64,000 nucleotides of DNA, from NCBI RefSeq assembly GCF_001625305.1, contig NW_017802791.1, positions 538,515-602,514 on the forward strand, given 5' to 3'. Of this stretch, positions 12,101 through 24,096 are shown piece after piece. Every line of letters begins with the position of its first letter. Position 1 is the stretch's first letter. Below the pieces are notes generated by a model that was not told the origin of the DNA, did no database searches, and saw only the letters and a program-made list of their open reading frames with translations. The translations under genes and the position numbers were made by a program. The stretch is from Branchiostoma belcheri. Its lineage: Eukaryota; Chordata; Leptocardii; Amphioxiformes; Branchiostomatidae.

Positions 12101-14186
12101 CACAGTGGCTCCACCTCTCTATGGTACTGCTGGGCTGTGGGGTCTGAATTAACAGGTGTTCATGTTAATCTTATTATATGATAATTATACACTAGTAAAT
12201 TCACAAAAATGTATCTCTAATAAGTTACCATTCTGAGATGAAACTAAATATAATATTGGTACTAATTTGCAATCAAAATACAAAGAGGTATTAATACAGT
12301 ATTCACTGATAGCGAGTACCATCAGTTGAACATGTCAAATGCATCACTTTTTTATGTTAAAAGTAAAAACTAATTGCTTTCGGAAGTGTAGAGGTGGGAT
12401 GCCTAATATAGTATGTTTTATCATCTTTAGGTATAAAATCTCCAGAATTACCATTGGTATATATTGGTACATATGTTTAAAAACAGTGTCCACTTACCTC
12501 TCACATGTACCATTTTTAGTGCAGCTGCAAAGTGCTGCTCTGCTGAGTCCAGGTCAGCCCTGGCAAGGGAGGATTCTCCTTCCTTAAGGTGATTTGTGTA
12601 CTCCCTTATATATAAGGTGAAAGAAAAATATCATACAATTGTAGAAAGGCATTATTCGATTTAAATAAACTTAACAGTAAGAATGATTTAAAGATTAGTT
12701 TAATTTTAGAATGCAATGAATGTTGTCTGTATTATTCTGTATACATGTAGCTGATACTACCATACAGCATAACACAACAGGAATGTACTCATAGACAACA
12801 TGCTTCCAAAATGTACATCATACTAATTTGTTTTTTAGTTCTTTTTCTGTTGGTTATTTTTGGTTCTGTTGCATTCCTGTATTAAATGTACATAAATAAA
12901 CAGTTTATATGTGACGGCTTTTGCATTAAATGTTTCTGTGAATGTAAATGCACAGGTCTAGGTTTTTCTTTATCTTTCAGTATGTAAAATCTTGTTATAA
13001 TGATAGACAATTTTGAGCACCTACCTTGTTATATGTGGACTGACATGATGATCCTGCATAAAGTCAGCTGCTCTTGTGATGTTTCCCAACTGTTGTAGCC
13101 TTTGTTCTCTCCTTCTTGACTTCTAAGATGGTGGATCATATATATACAACGTATAGTAATTATATATTTTTGTTCTTTTTTATAACTACAGATTGGTTTA
13201 GGTGTGAAATGATTCAATCTATGATTTCTAGTATTTCTACTTCTGAATTGGGATCTGAATATCAGGAGTCCAATCTCTCCTAGGAGGATTCCAGATTCTC
13301 CTAGGGGAGATAGGGATTCCAGTCTCCCCTGGGGGAGTTAGGGATTCCAATCTCCCCTAGAGGGATTCCGGATCCCCCTGGATTCTTATCTCCCCTGTTT
13401 CATATATAAAAATATATACACTAACTGGGAGGTCCTTTTAGCAGGTCCTCCGTAAAACCATGCTAGAATTTAATAAGTTGCTGTACTCACCTTAATTGCA
13501 GCTTCTTTGTTCTTCTCCGTGTATCTGATGCGATGTTCCAGAGTCAGTTTTGTCTCAGGACACCCGCATATTGCCAGGGCCTTGTTGTACATTGAAGCTG
13601 CCTTGGAAAACCGGGATACTTCAGAATTTGTCTTGCCTTTCTCAAGGTAGAAATCTCCAAGGGATTTTAAAACCTCAATTTCCAAGAACATGTCACTGTT
13701 CTCAATTGCTCTAACCAGTGTTTTTGTGAAAGCCACTTCAACAGAGTGCCAGGAATTTCTGACATATCTTTCCAATTTAAGGCATGTTTCAGTCACCCTT
13801 AAGACATTACTGTCAGCAGAACCACAGTAGTCTGGTGACAGCCGCCAGAAGTGTGAACTGTACCCCTGCAGTAGTTGTCTGGATAGTTTCTCCATGTAGC
13901 CGATACGATGTTCCAGTGTTTCTCTCATGTCTGGATCTTTGCAGCGCAGTAAGGCAGCAGCATACAGGGCAGCAGCTTTGTCAAACTCTGCTGAATCTTT
14001 ACTGAGCTTGCCCTTCTGAAGACGCAGGTCTCCAAGACTTTTCAGAACTTCTACCTCCATAAAAGGTTCCTCAGTAGCAATAGCTTTTATAAGTGCCCGA
14101 CCATAACTGAATTCTTTGCTGTATGGAGTGTTTATGTACAGTTCCTGCAGTCTGTTTGCCAAGCTGGCCATGCTGATACTAGGCAT
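9124..14186 (-). CDS. Nucleotidyltransferase-like protein with ten TPRs (four coding exons)
   Basis: Exons on the minus strand: 14186-13491, 13122-13025, 12604-12498, 12143-9124, joined in frame as 1306 codons plus stop. A splice acceptor at 14202-14203 puts the ATG at 14186 close to the start of its exon, so a 5' UTR exon lies further out. Residues about 1-365 hold three copies of a module with LGD..L.KG, F.KAA.LY..AL and TLEHRI.Y.EK. Around residues 466-488 is [20 protein letters not shown], the GS...DxE pattern of nucleotidyltransferase folds such as GlnD/DUF294 proteins. From about 845 to 1290 are ten 42-44-residue TPRs (NNLG..W...GD.RKAI.YHEQALQ..R.IYG) of the kinesin-light-chain type. 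TPRs bind partners; enzymatic activity is untested. It probably belongs to a multigene family; no symbol is assigned. Confidence 0.82.
13257..13400. repeat. Imperfect tandem repeat in first coding intron of the TPR gene
   Basis: Four or five degenerate units of about 30-35 bases built on gggattccagtctcccct. Units alternate with near-complementary ctcctagggg segments, so the block can also fold. Confidence 0.7.
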
Positions 14187-15009
14187 TGTCCACTGTTTCT
14201 CCTGTTGAAAGAAGGCAGTGTCTATCTAAATCTCACCTGGGTGTCTGAGACTCTTAACAGCTGCCTCGAGGTAGATATTTGCCTGTTTCCCTCTTTAGAA
14301 GTAAAATCTCAGAGTTTTTCGTCAGTACTTGTAGGGAAATGTTTCAGAATCTGTACATAGTATTTCAATGTGCAGGCGAAACTTCTGGGTTTCCCCTTGT
14401 ATTCCGACGGGGCTTTCCCGTGTTTTACTTCCGGGTCATACCTGAATGAGTACGGTTTTGTTTGACTTGGTCAACACAAAGCTGGTGACAAAGGTCAATC
14501 TCTCATGTTACAAGGACATGGTTTGTTCAATGGGCTGTGTTATTGTGTAGTGCTACTGTACTGTGTGTACACCATATTTACATAGCGAAACACACTGAAA
14601 TCAGTCTATAAACCAGGAATATTACTTTTCTACAACTACATGTACGTGCACAAAGTTTGATGACTATTCAAAGACAATTCATATTCTACAACTAAATAAA
14701 TTAACTTTTTTTTCAATTTCTTCTTCATGAATCATGTGATGCTAAACAAGTCACTGTAATTGATGTTACTCACAATGAAGACAATGTGTTATTAGTTGCT
14801 TAAGGATAGGAGTGCAGTGAGTCAATGTTCGACCATTATTCGTGTTGTCACAAAACTGTTACAACTGTTACATAAACTGTTACACAGTCAGTTATTTGGA
14901 TCCATAATGTTCTTTTTTTACATTCATTTCCATCTTCAAACATCTGGATCCATGCTGTTCTTTTTTCTATCCATAAGTTTTAACCTCATAAATAAATCTG
15001 CCAGGTTAT

Positions 15010-15350
15010 TACCTTCGCCAAGAAGGTTATATTTTCAGAGGCGTTCCTGTGTCTGTGTGTGTGTGTGTGTGTGTGTGCGTGTGTGTAAACTTGATAACTT
15101 GAGAGGACCTTGATGGATTGTCTTTATACTTGGTAGGTGGGTAGGTCATTATTAGAACTCAAAATGATTAGATTTTAGACCCCCTTGCGGCTTGTTATGA
15201 CACTACAGCTGAACTTCCGGTTTTGATATCTCATGATCTAGACATGCTAGTGTGACGAAATTTGGATGGTAGGTAGCTCTTGTGCTGGGAAAGAAGTGAC
15301 GTGAGTTTGAAGTCCCTAGCAACTTGCTCTGGAACTGCAGGGCTATACGT
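15010..15350 (+). repeat. Interspersed repeat copy A, present only in the left arm
   Basis: Starts taccttcgccaagaaggtta, contains a GT microsatellite (15051-15087) and the gaacttccggttttg core near 15212, and ends near ctctggaactgcaggg. The right arm runs through the equivalent point (near 59905) without it, so it was inserted after the duplication or deleted from the other arm. Confidence 0.65.
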
Positions 15351-15384
15351 ACCTCCTTCCTGTGTTTTTGAAGTCCGCATCCGA

Positions 15385-15480
15385 ATGCCCCCCCCCCCCA
15401 GCAGTGACAGACCACATCATAAGAAATAACTTTGTAATAGACTGGGACGGGGCCAGAGTAATACGAGTTGTGTAAGAAGA
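15385..15480 (+). pseudogene. Short retroelement remnant (left arm)
   Basis: The plus strand encodes AVTDHIIRNNFVIDWDGARV before a stop. The right arm minus strand at about 59870-59775 encodes the same with small changes. The H..R.N..IDW..A.V pattern recalls the C-terminal tail of Penelope/GIY-YIG retroelements, but this is a weak, short match. Confidence 0.3.
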
Positions 15481-15984
15481 GTCTCTTTACTCGGTTACTT
15501 ACCAAGATAATGACAGTATTCACGGAAATTCATACTGTGTCGTAGCCACCAAGATATCTGCTTGGAGAGTCTTCGCCTCGCCTACTTCAGACTTGAATAG
15601 GGTTTTGGACGGTTGGATTGAATCGGGCAATGCCAAACACTTGTACCTGACCCACACTGACTCTGCTCTTTTGTTGTGTGGATGAACACGACCAAATCGG
15701 GATTGCCGAACAATACTACAATGAAGGTTTACACAACAGCTGCGCCTGATCTTTACCTAACACTAATCACTGATAGATGAAAGACGTAAACACACAAGAC
15801 GACGTCACCTAGTCACCTGTCGCGGCGCACCTGTCTGTCTGTCCCCCGGACAGGTGTGCTCTGCACGTCTTGCAGGTAAAACAGGACTTATCAGTACACG
15901 TGATCTCAGGTGAGGGAAAACTCGAGTCTTGACTCACCGCGGGATCAGGCGCGCATGTGCGATGACGTCACAATTTCCTCCAAT

Positions 15985-16237
15985 TTAAAATTTTGACTCA
16001 ATTGTTGTACAAATGGTTTTGTAAGTAAGAAACACAACATTACATCAGAGCCTTTGTCTTGTCTCCTCTTAATAGTTATCTGCCATCCACCTTCCGGCAT
16101 GGCAACGTTACATCTCTGCCCATTTTCGGCATGTTGACCACTTTTAGGGGGCAATGAAATTTCTTTTTTCTCTCCAAAATCAGGGGATAATTAATGAGCG
16201 CCCTGATGTTATCCATACAAATTAATTGCTGTGGCCT
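15985..16237. mobile_element. Truncated MITE of the aggccacag family
   Basis: The right end gctgtggcc (to 16237) and the interior (gtacaaatggtttt..., ccttccggcatggcaac, catgttgaccac) match the complete copy at 32697-33090. The left terminal repeat is missing. The right arm has unrelated short sequence at the corresponding point. Confidence 0.65.
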
Positions 16238-16434
16238 TACTCTTGTGTGGACCAAGGGACACAAGAGATTCGATAAAACCTGCCATTACGCCATGCATGG
16301 TTTGTCTGAAAAGTGATTTCTACAATTAGTTCGTTAGTTTATCGTATTTTAGAGCGCTGCCGGCCGTTTGAAGTTGCGGCTAGCGCCTAGCGTGCAAAAA
16401 TTGGCCGCCGCCATACCTTCGCAATGACGTAATT

Positions 16435-18361
16435 TACTTTACTTAGACTTAGTTCCTCCCGTGCAAGGCACATTGGGCAGCAAGTCTTCTCCACTCAGTT
16501 CTGTCTTCGGCGAGGGACTCGGCATCCTTCAATGTTATCCCCTTGCTTTCCAGATCTTTTTGAAGGGCACGTCGCCATGTTAGTTTAGGCCTCCCTCTTT
16601 TCCGTTTTCCCTCTGGTTTCCAGAACACAGATGTTTTGGCGTGTCGGTCTGAGGTCATCCTGAGGACATGTCCAGCATACCTCATTCTCCTCTCGGTGAT
16701 GGTGGTGCTGAGTGGTTTTGTACCAGTTCTGTGGTATACCTCCTCGTTGGTGATCCTGTCTCTGTATGTTATGTGTAGAATTTTACGGAGGCATCGTTGT
16801 TGGAAGGCATCCAGCTTGTTCCGCATTCTTGTTGTTATCTTCCATGTTTCACATGCATAGAGTGCAGTTGGTATTACTACTGACTGTAGCAGCTTGGTTT
16901 TCAGCACTCTGGATATCTTCCCACTGTTCCACACTGGGTTCATCCTTCTGAAGACTGATGCTGCCTTACCTATGCGAACACTGATGTCTGTGTCCGTATC
17001 CCCTTCTGCTGTCATAGTGCTTCCGAGGTATGTGAACTGCCTTACGTTTTCAACAGGCTCTCCACTGATGTGCAGGTTTGTGTTCGTTTGTTGGTCTCCC
17101 ACCTGCATAACTTTGGTCTTCTGGCAGCTGATCCTTAGACCCACTTTCCCCGCTTCTGTTTCTGCTGATGTTGTCATGTCCTGAAGAGTCGGCTGAGACT
17201 CTGCTGTCAAAGCAATGTCATCGGCGAAGTCTAGATCCGTGAGGCGTCTGTCTCCCTCCCAGGGTATACCAAAGTCACTTCTACCCATTGCCCTGCGCAT
17301 TACAAAGTCTATGGTGACAGTGAACAGTAGGGGAGATAAGACGCATCCTTGTCGCACTCCGGTGACGATGTCAAAGCTGTCGGTGTACCCTGCGTCTACC
17401 TTTACACAACAGGTGGATCCCTCGTACAGGCTTTTAAAGGCTTGTATGAATTTTCCAGGAACACCATACACCTTAAGTATTTTCCAGATCGAGTCTCTAT
17501 GTACACTATCGAATGCTTTCTTAAAGTCGATAAAATTTATCCATACAGGCCTCTGGAATTCAATACTCTGTTCGATGATGTTGCGCAAGGTAAGTATCTG
17601 GTCCATGCAGGATCTGCTGGGTCGAAAGCCGGCTTGTTCCTCTCTGAGTTCTTTATCTACTGCCTTTCTTAGTCTATTTAACAATACAGAACAGAATACC
17701 TTTCCTGGTATTGAAAGTAAGGTGATCCCTCTCCAATTTCCACAGTCGCTTAGGTCGCCCTTTTTAGGTAACTTCACTATGGCGCCTTTTCTCCAATCAA
17801 GGGGTGTCTTTCCTAATTCCCAACATGTGTTGCAAAGCTTGGTGAGTTTCTTCAGCATGATATCCCCCCCTTTCTTGAGGAGTTCAGCTGAGATCTGGTC
17901 TATTCCTGCAGCTTTGTGATTCTTCAGGTTTTTGATTGCATTTGCAACCTCATCTTCTGTGATGTTGTCACAATCTACATCCAGTTCGTTTCCGTCAACA
18001 TCTAGGAAGGTGTACACCTCCTGTGGTTCAGGTTGGTTTAGCGTCTCTTTGAAGTGTTCTGCCCAACGCTGGTTCTGTTCTTCCTCTGACAGTAAGGTTT
18101 TCCCATTTTTGTCCTTTATGGGGACTCCAGTGCCACTGTTGGAACCACTGAGGTCTCTGGCAATCCTGTAGAGTGTTCTTGTATCGTTTCTGTCAGCTGC
18201 CTTTTGTGCTTCTGTGGCTTTGTTCTCTAGCCAGGTGTTTTTGTCTATTTTACAGTGTTTCTTTACCTCTTTGTCTATCTTCCTATACTCTTTATTCCTC
18301 TTGTTTTGCTCTCTCTGTGTCTTTGCACTATCTCTCTTTTTCTTGATTTCCCTTCTAGTAT
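16435..18361 (-). mobile_element. 5'-truncated non-LTR retrotransposon (LINE) with 13-bp target duplication
   Basis: The element is flanked by caatgacgtaatt at 16422-16434 and 18362-18374. It begins inside ORF2, with no endonuclease domain, and ends with only about 14 bases after the stop, of the form taagtaaagta. A very short 3' end with a simple-repeat tail is typical of RTE-group LINEs; clade assignment is tentative. The right arm carries the unfilled site (caatggcgtaat at 59096-59085). Confidence 0.93.
16449..18361 (-). CDS. Reverse transcriptase ORF2 fragment of the LINE
   Basis: One open frame runs from the 5' truncation point at 18361 to TAA at 16449-16451, about 637 codons with no frameshift. 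RT motifs in order: KAAGIDQISAELLK, NWRGITLLSIPGKV, EEQAGFRPSRSCMDQI, FIDFKKAFDSVHR (motif A Asp), GVRQGCVLSPLLF (motif B) and DLDFADDIALTAES (catalytic FADD). The C-terminal part has RRMRYAGHVLRM and KRKRGRPKLTWRRAL, common near the end of LINE ORF2. Reverse transcriptase copies the element RNA at the target site. With no endonuclease and no promoter end this copy is not autonomous. Translation of an ATG-start product would begin near 18017. Confidence 0.88.
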
Positions 18362-18374
18362 CAATGACGTAATT

Positions 18375-20229
18375 ACGAAGTTCAAATTAGAACTACGTCA
18401 ACGTTCGCGCGTTTGACTTTTCAGACATACCGTGTATGCGGTAATGACAGATTTTGTCGAATCCATTGTGTTCCTTTGAAATGCACGTTTATGCTCGACT
18501 TGAATTCAGCAAAAGTTCAAGACCGATCATTTTATACTAACCACATGAACAACATTACTATCACATATATATATATAGTTTCCTCCCCTATATGCACTGT
18601 ACCTGTATAAAAAGCGCCTTTTTGTTACTTAAACGCTGGCTCGTATCTGTAACGACCACTCCTTGTTCCTTTTTTCGGGGGTAAAACATACTTGATATTA
18701 GTAGTTCTGGGGATGCTGTTTTTTTTTTTTGTAATTGGGTATGTTTCTTGTGTGTGGGCATGAGGGGGGTCTATGTCATTATCGGGTAGTTGGTTTACGT
18801 CAAAGGCATTTTCCACATTCGGTCTATCCCCACATAAAAGAGCAGATGTCAGTATATGAAGGGTAAAATTTACTTTAAGGTGCGTTTTCCGTTGGTTCCT
18901 AGAAAAAGATTGTTTTGGTTTTCGTAAATCACCTGCTGTGGTAATGATCTATGGATCATTACCTCAGGATATCCTTTGCCCGATCTATGGATCATTACCA
19001 TAGGATACTGTGGATCATTCAGCCTTTTGTGTTTAAAGGTTTTGTTGCTCTCTTCGTTGTAATATTGTTTCGTGTTTCCCGATTTGGTCGTGTTCATCCT
19101 CACAAAGGAAGAAAAAAGGCAGACGTCAATGTAGTAATATAGTTTACATTCGTCTTTCGTCGGCTGTTAGACGGCCGTTCACCCTTTATCGTGGATCACG
19201 TCAGTCTATTGATTTTTTTTGACGTTCAGGATGTTTGGTCTATGAAGGTATTTAAGTTCGTGAGGATTTTAAGCGTGAGTAAGTAAACAGCTTGCAGGTA
19301 GGCAGCCGAGTGGCATTGAAATTGGAAGGCTGTTGAACTGTTGAAATCTGTGCCATTTTTTTTAAGTGTCTTGTTCTTGACGCGGTGTTAGAACACATCA
19401 CGAAGAATAAACTTAAGACAGGCATGTGAGACTCTACCAATTTTAAGTTGCTCGTTACTGCACGCAATGGTAAATAATTTATTAAAGGACCTGTCACTCC
19501 CCAGTATATAAGTCCGAAATCGCTAATAACAGGTGTAGTAAATGAAATCTACATTTTCCTGACAGAAAAAATAAGACTTAAGTGCGGCAAGACGACAGAA
19601 CCAACGTCTCGATAGAATATCGCGAAAGACTACAGTGCGGCATATAGTGGCAGAATATATGTACACAACAGCCGTTCCTACAACAACAACGAGGCATACA
19701 GGCAGCATGTCAAGCCCCGTCACATATTCACAAATTTGGCCCCCGAACACTAGCCAAACGCCCGCCAACCATGGTTAGTAGTAGGTCGGAGCAAAGTCGG
19801 CTGGGTTAGCTGGCATTCGGCGAATTCGGCTACGGTGCGGCTGCTTCAAAATGAGAATGTTTCAAAATGTTTAAAACATTCGTGGGGCGTTCGGGAGGTT
19901 CGATCATAGTTCGCTGGTTTTCGCTGGAAATCTCATTAGGACAAACTGAACGAGTCCAATGATGTCATCCAGAAAATTAACTTCCCATGGCCCCACCCAC
20001 GCCAGCCACTCTCACGGCCCTGGGAGTCACTTCCGTCCGACTGTTGTGAACTTGAACAAGAGCATGACCATAAGTGGGAGGGGCAGTTATCACAAGTCAT
20101 CGGAATTCCCCGAAAATGTGACCTCTGCTCAGACATGAAGGTAGGAGAAGGGTTTATAAAGGACCGCCTCGGGGCTGGGGGCAGACAGGTACACAGGTGT
20201 CTCAGACGAGAGACCCTCACTGCTTCGAC
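18375..20229. other. Left-arm noncoding region shared with the right arm
   Basis: Unannotated DNA with a counterpart in reverse at about 57.4-59.08 kb. A short local duplication, gatctatggatcattacc, occurs twice at 18948-19000; the right arm shows one copy. No exon was recognised. Confidence 0.45.
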
Positions 20230-20510
20230 TTCGTCCTGTCGGCTCCACATCGTGTCCCGTCGGCCCGTGTTTCGTGTCCCGTCGGCTCGTCATCGTCCTC
20301 CCGTCGGCTCGTCATCGTCCTCCCGTCGGCTCGATATCCTGTCCAGTAGGCTCGGTATCGTCTCCCGTCGGCCCGGCATCGTCTCTTGTCGGCTCGACAT
20401 CGTCTCCCGCCGGCTCGACCTCGTCTTCCGTCGGCTCAGCATCGTCTCTTGTCCGCTCGGCGTCGTCTTCTCGTCGGCTCGGCATCGTCTCCAGTCGGTA
20501 CCGCTCTCAC
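20230..20510. repeat. Minisatellite, units of about 20 bases (left arm)
   Basis: Repeats of the type cgtcggctcggcatcgtctc with point differences. The counterpart in the right arm is at 57180-57400. ORFs through it give RRLDIVSRR-like repeats and are not genes. Confidence 0.85.
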
Positions 20511-20856
20511 AGACGTCATGTTGGCAAAGTAAGCTGAACGTACGCGTTATTTGTCACTTTATACCACGAAGTAGGGGACCCCTGGTCTGTTTCTTATAGT
20601 CTCTGATTCTGCAAATTCTCATTTCGGGACGGAGTTGAAAAATAGTTAGAAGGGAGTAGGAGTCTTTGGCTAGTGGTCGAGAAGGCTGGAAGTAGGTTGG
20701 TCAGCATTCGGGCTTGGCAGCATTCGGAATGGGTAAGCATTCGGAAAGGGTCTGAAATGGTTAGGACACGGTCGGGGAGGAAGATAGGCGTGCTTCAGGC
20801 CTCGGGAACGAGCCTCCGGCGGCCTGGGTTTGGGGCTGATATATACATTTTCTATT

Positions 20857-21285
20857 AGGCCACACCGACTTAATTTTATGGATGACATCCTTTGAAGACC
20901 CCCAAACTAGTGCGAATAAAACAAAATCCGGCCAAAATCCGGCCAAAAATAAAAATGCTACTAAACCACAGGAATACAAAGCTGGTATTGAGAATTTCCA
21001 GCAGTACAAAAACGACGTACACGACAAGCCAGCACATGCTGGCTTTTTGCTGAATTTATAAATCGGCACTGTACGAATGTACTGACTTATTGAATCGTGG
21101 ACTGGAGCTTTGGTGCCATTGGTGCCATCCTCCAGGGTCACCACCGGCTCCGAATTGTCGCTAACTACTCGTACCATGGACCACCCAGGCCTAGAGCCAG
21201 GCCAGACGTGATCTTTTTTTTTTTAGAACAGGCGAAAATCAATACGCGCGTGGATGCCATCCATATAATTAGGTCGGTGTGGCCT
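20857..21285. mobile_element. MITE, aggccacaccgac family (left arm)
   Basis: Terminal inverted repeats of about 34 bases: aggccacaccgac at 20857 and its complement ending at 21285, each running inward to tatggatg(a/g)catcc. The ends abut TA, so the target duplication may be TA or slightly longer. The right arm has the orthologous copy at 56414-56820, so it predates the duplication. Confidence 0.8.
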
Positions 21286-21714
21286 TAATACTATACAAAC
21301 CATCGGGAATGATTTTACAAAAAAAATATTAGTATTTCGACAAAGTATAAGGATGGTGACTTTGCTCGAGCGGTTTGCTAGATGTTTGCTAGACTGTCCT
21401 TGAAGTTGTCTACTATGTAATGAGTTCATAGGTTATGATGATAACGAATGCCAGGTAAGTAATGACTGCTGCAGGCGATAAATAGTGTTACCATGGCCAG
21501 TCCCACTTTACTTTGCACATATACTGTTGTTATCACTCCCCGAATCTGTATAGAACTTTTCATCGAATACGGCAAGGACATAAACCTGCAATCGCTTAGG
21601 TACGAGTAACACCTGTTCGGTTCGCAGGGGTTACTCTAAAAATTAAAATAAAATAGATAAAATGAAACTAAATTGAAACTCAATTACTTTGTGAAATTCA
21701 GTATCGCTAAATCT

Positions 21715-23515
21715 ACCTGCCTTTTACTGTCAGTGCTCCAGCTGTGTCACGAACTGTTAGTATAAGCTGTATTTCTGTGGATCGCTTGGCTCTAAACCCA
21801 GTCCGTCAATATATGTTGTAACTTTCTAAATGCTTCATAACTTGGCTATGGATGATGTGTTCAAGTAGTTTACATGATACACAGGTCAGTGAAACAGGTC
21901 ACTCTGTATACGTAGTTGCTTGGGATCCGACCGCTTCATCTCCCTCGTTGTCAATGGCGCAAATATTTGCATCCCTCCAGTTTTTAGGTATCTCTCCGGT
22001 ATTTAAGAGTGTTGAAAAATATTGGTTAACGCAGGTGTAATTTTAATAGCTGTCATTTTGAGGAGCCAGGGCGATATTTGGTCCGGTCCGCTTCCTTTAG
22101 AGGGATTGAGACATTTAAGAATTTTACCACACCATCAATAGGAACTTCTATCTTACATGGGAGGGGTACAGGGCTGACCGAGAGGTGACATATCTGTGGT
22201 GTCGTCTTCGGTGAAAACACTTTTAGATTGTCCTCTGAGCGCTTCTGCTTTTTTCCCGCTTTCACTGATGAAGGTTAGCCTCCTGTGCAGGCTCCGGGGG
22301 GTGGGGGTTTTGACACTGCGTTTTGTAGACTTTTTTAACCCGTTCTTTTGATTGTCGGCCATCCAACAACCAGCCCTGAGAGAAGGCATTCCTCACCTTT
22401 AGGGTTGCTATCTCGACTAGGTCTCTTCTCAGTCCTTTTATGTACGACCAGAATGTTTTGGGTTTGTCAAATATAGCTTCTCCCAGTATGTCTGCGAGTG
22501 TGCTTGTCTTATGCTTTTCTAGGTCTGTGAGTTTTGAATTAATTATCCCTGTTGACCTGGAATACACCACCTCCTGGGCCAGTTTTCTGTTGTGCTATAC
22601 TGCTATGTAACTTTGAAACTTTGAAACTTTATTCACACACCTTCTTGCAGACAATACGTCTGACTTGGCAGGCATTTACAACGATATAAAAGCGCTACGG
22701 ACTTAAATGTTGACTATCAAATTTGATTTACAATCAAGAAATAGAAACCATTAAATAGAAGTCCTTTAAATTCAATACAAGTTGTATAAACATGTGAGGG
22801 GGCGTCGGTGTTTACAGATTGTCAGTTCAGGTAACGTTATTTGTTCAGCAGGTATGTCATGTATGCTATTGCAGACTTTTTGTGGCGAGTTGTTCGAGTG
22901 TCCAGTCTGTTGGCGTTACGCGTGTTCTGCCGGAATTCTGTTTCCTGTGTGTTGGTAGCCTCCTTCGCAGTCTTGTTGGGCGTCGGCGTTATTTTTTTTC
23001 TGTGAGCGACGCAATATGTAATATGTGCCGCCAGGGACGATTTGCTGCCGAGGGAGTTTTTGCCGCAGAGAGAAGGATTCGCGCTCCACGGCAAAAACTC
23101 CCTCGGCAGCATATCGTCCCTCGCGGCCGCATATTACTTGCGTCGCACACAGAAAAAAATAACGCCGACACCCAACAAGACTGCGAAGGAGGCTAGGACG
23201 CAAGACAGATGTTGCCTGTCAGAAAATTGGCCATGGTAGGGCACACGCTGTCGTCTGTTTGACATAAAACTACAGAGATTTGACATTGCCTAACACTAAG
23301 TAGTTGTCAGGGAATATTTCACTGGTTGCTATGTCTTGATTGAGCCACGACTCTGTGCCTGCTACTATGTCTGGTATAGCTGTGTACAGCAGTGTCAGCT
23401 CAGCTGTTTTGTTTCTCAGGCTCTCACAGTTCACCACTAGAAGAAATTTACTTTTGGATATTTTATGACCATGACCACTTAGGCCAAAGCAAGTAATTTT
23501 TATGGATGACATGCC
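21715..23515 (-). mobile_element. Decayed LINE of the CR1/L2/Rex1 group (left arm)
   Basis: Minus-strand fragments, with stops and frameshifts, show a LINE: endonuclease start VNCESLRNKTAELTLL...PDIVAGTESWLNQD (23440-23270), ORF2 C-terminus RTTRHKKSAIAYMTYLLNK (ending near 22837), a 3' tail ending gtgaataaagtttcaaagtt (about 22612), then a pre-RT and RT fragment (FWSYIKGLRRDLVEIATLK, 22570-22262; DVGKFL-like and SLTCVSCKLLEHIIHSQVMKHL further in, to about 21715). It seems to hold pieces of two copies. Confidence 0.75.
22956..23195. repeat. 240-base near-perfect palindrome inside the LINE remnant
   Basis: Arms of about 108 bases (tagcctccttcgcagtcttg at 22956 and its complement ending at 23195) flank a spacer of about 24 bases near 23064-23087. 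The right arm LINE remnant lacks it. It may be a foldback transposon or a local inverted duplication. Confidence 0.85.
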
Positions 23516-23596
23516 CGCCTTGTCTTTGTTTGGCCGCTCGCATTAGATTTGTAATCTGCGGAGGATGTCATCCATACACTTCACTTGCTGTGGCCT
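23481..23596. mobile_element. Short MITE of the aggccacagcaagt family
   Basis: Only 116 bases: aggccaaagcaagt at 23481, complement of aggccacagcaagt ending at 23596, both continuing to tatggatgacat. Internally deleted relative to the copy at 32697-33090. It lies about 0.5 kb upstream of the first recognised exon of the left peroxidase gene. Confidence 0.75.
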
Positions 23597-23668
23597 TATG
23601 TGAGGATTACTGAGTGGAAAGTATCATCAGTGATATCAAACATAGCTGATGCAAAGTATTAGACACAA

Positions 23669-24068
23669 GAACAAGAACCGAACGCTTTTGAAACAGCGCA
23701 CTACCATACATGGTTAAGTTACTGAATAACTCTGAAACGGCAATGTAAGAGTAATCTGTTGCTAATGTTGTACAACAGCCTCTCACCGAACCTTTTTTAC
23801 TGTGTAACGTTTTAAACATGTATATTGATTATCAATCCATTTTCTATAGCAGAGGAATATTTTACGATTTATAAATTTTAACAATATTTAATAATATGTA
23901 ATAATGTTGTAATAATAATACCCATATTTTAATGATATTTTGTGACCTCAGAGCAATTCAGGCAGCTATATGGCTGCCTGCGAGTCTGTTGTCAGTGTGG
24001 TGGTAATTATATTGAAATTGTTTATGTCTTGAGTTTGTAATTTTGAAATAAACCATTCTACTACACAA
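23669..24068. mobile_element. Left-arm-only insertion just upstream of the peroxidase exon
   Basis: The right arm reads agacacaacggtgac without interruption; the left arm has 400 bases between two copies of acacaa (23663-23668, 24063-24068). The inserted DNA ends ttgaaataaaccattct, like a retroposon 3' end. The element family was not recognised. Confidence 0.6.
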
Positions 24069-24096
24069 CGGTGACAAGGGTTTCTTCTACTTTCAG

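Noticed and set aside
20230..20510. Array of regularly spaced short repeats resembling CRISPR
   Set aside because: Units are contiguous with no unique spacers, and the genome is eukaryotic.
20135..20599. ORFs with RRLDIVSRR-type repeats
   Set aside because: They are frames through a minisatellite and change length between the arms.
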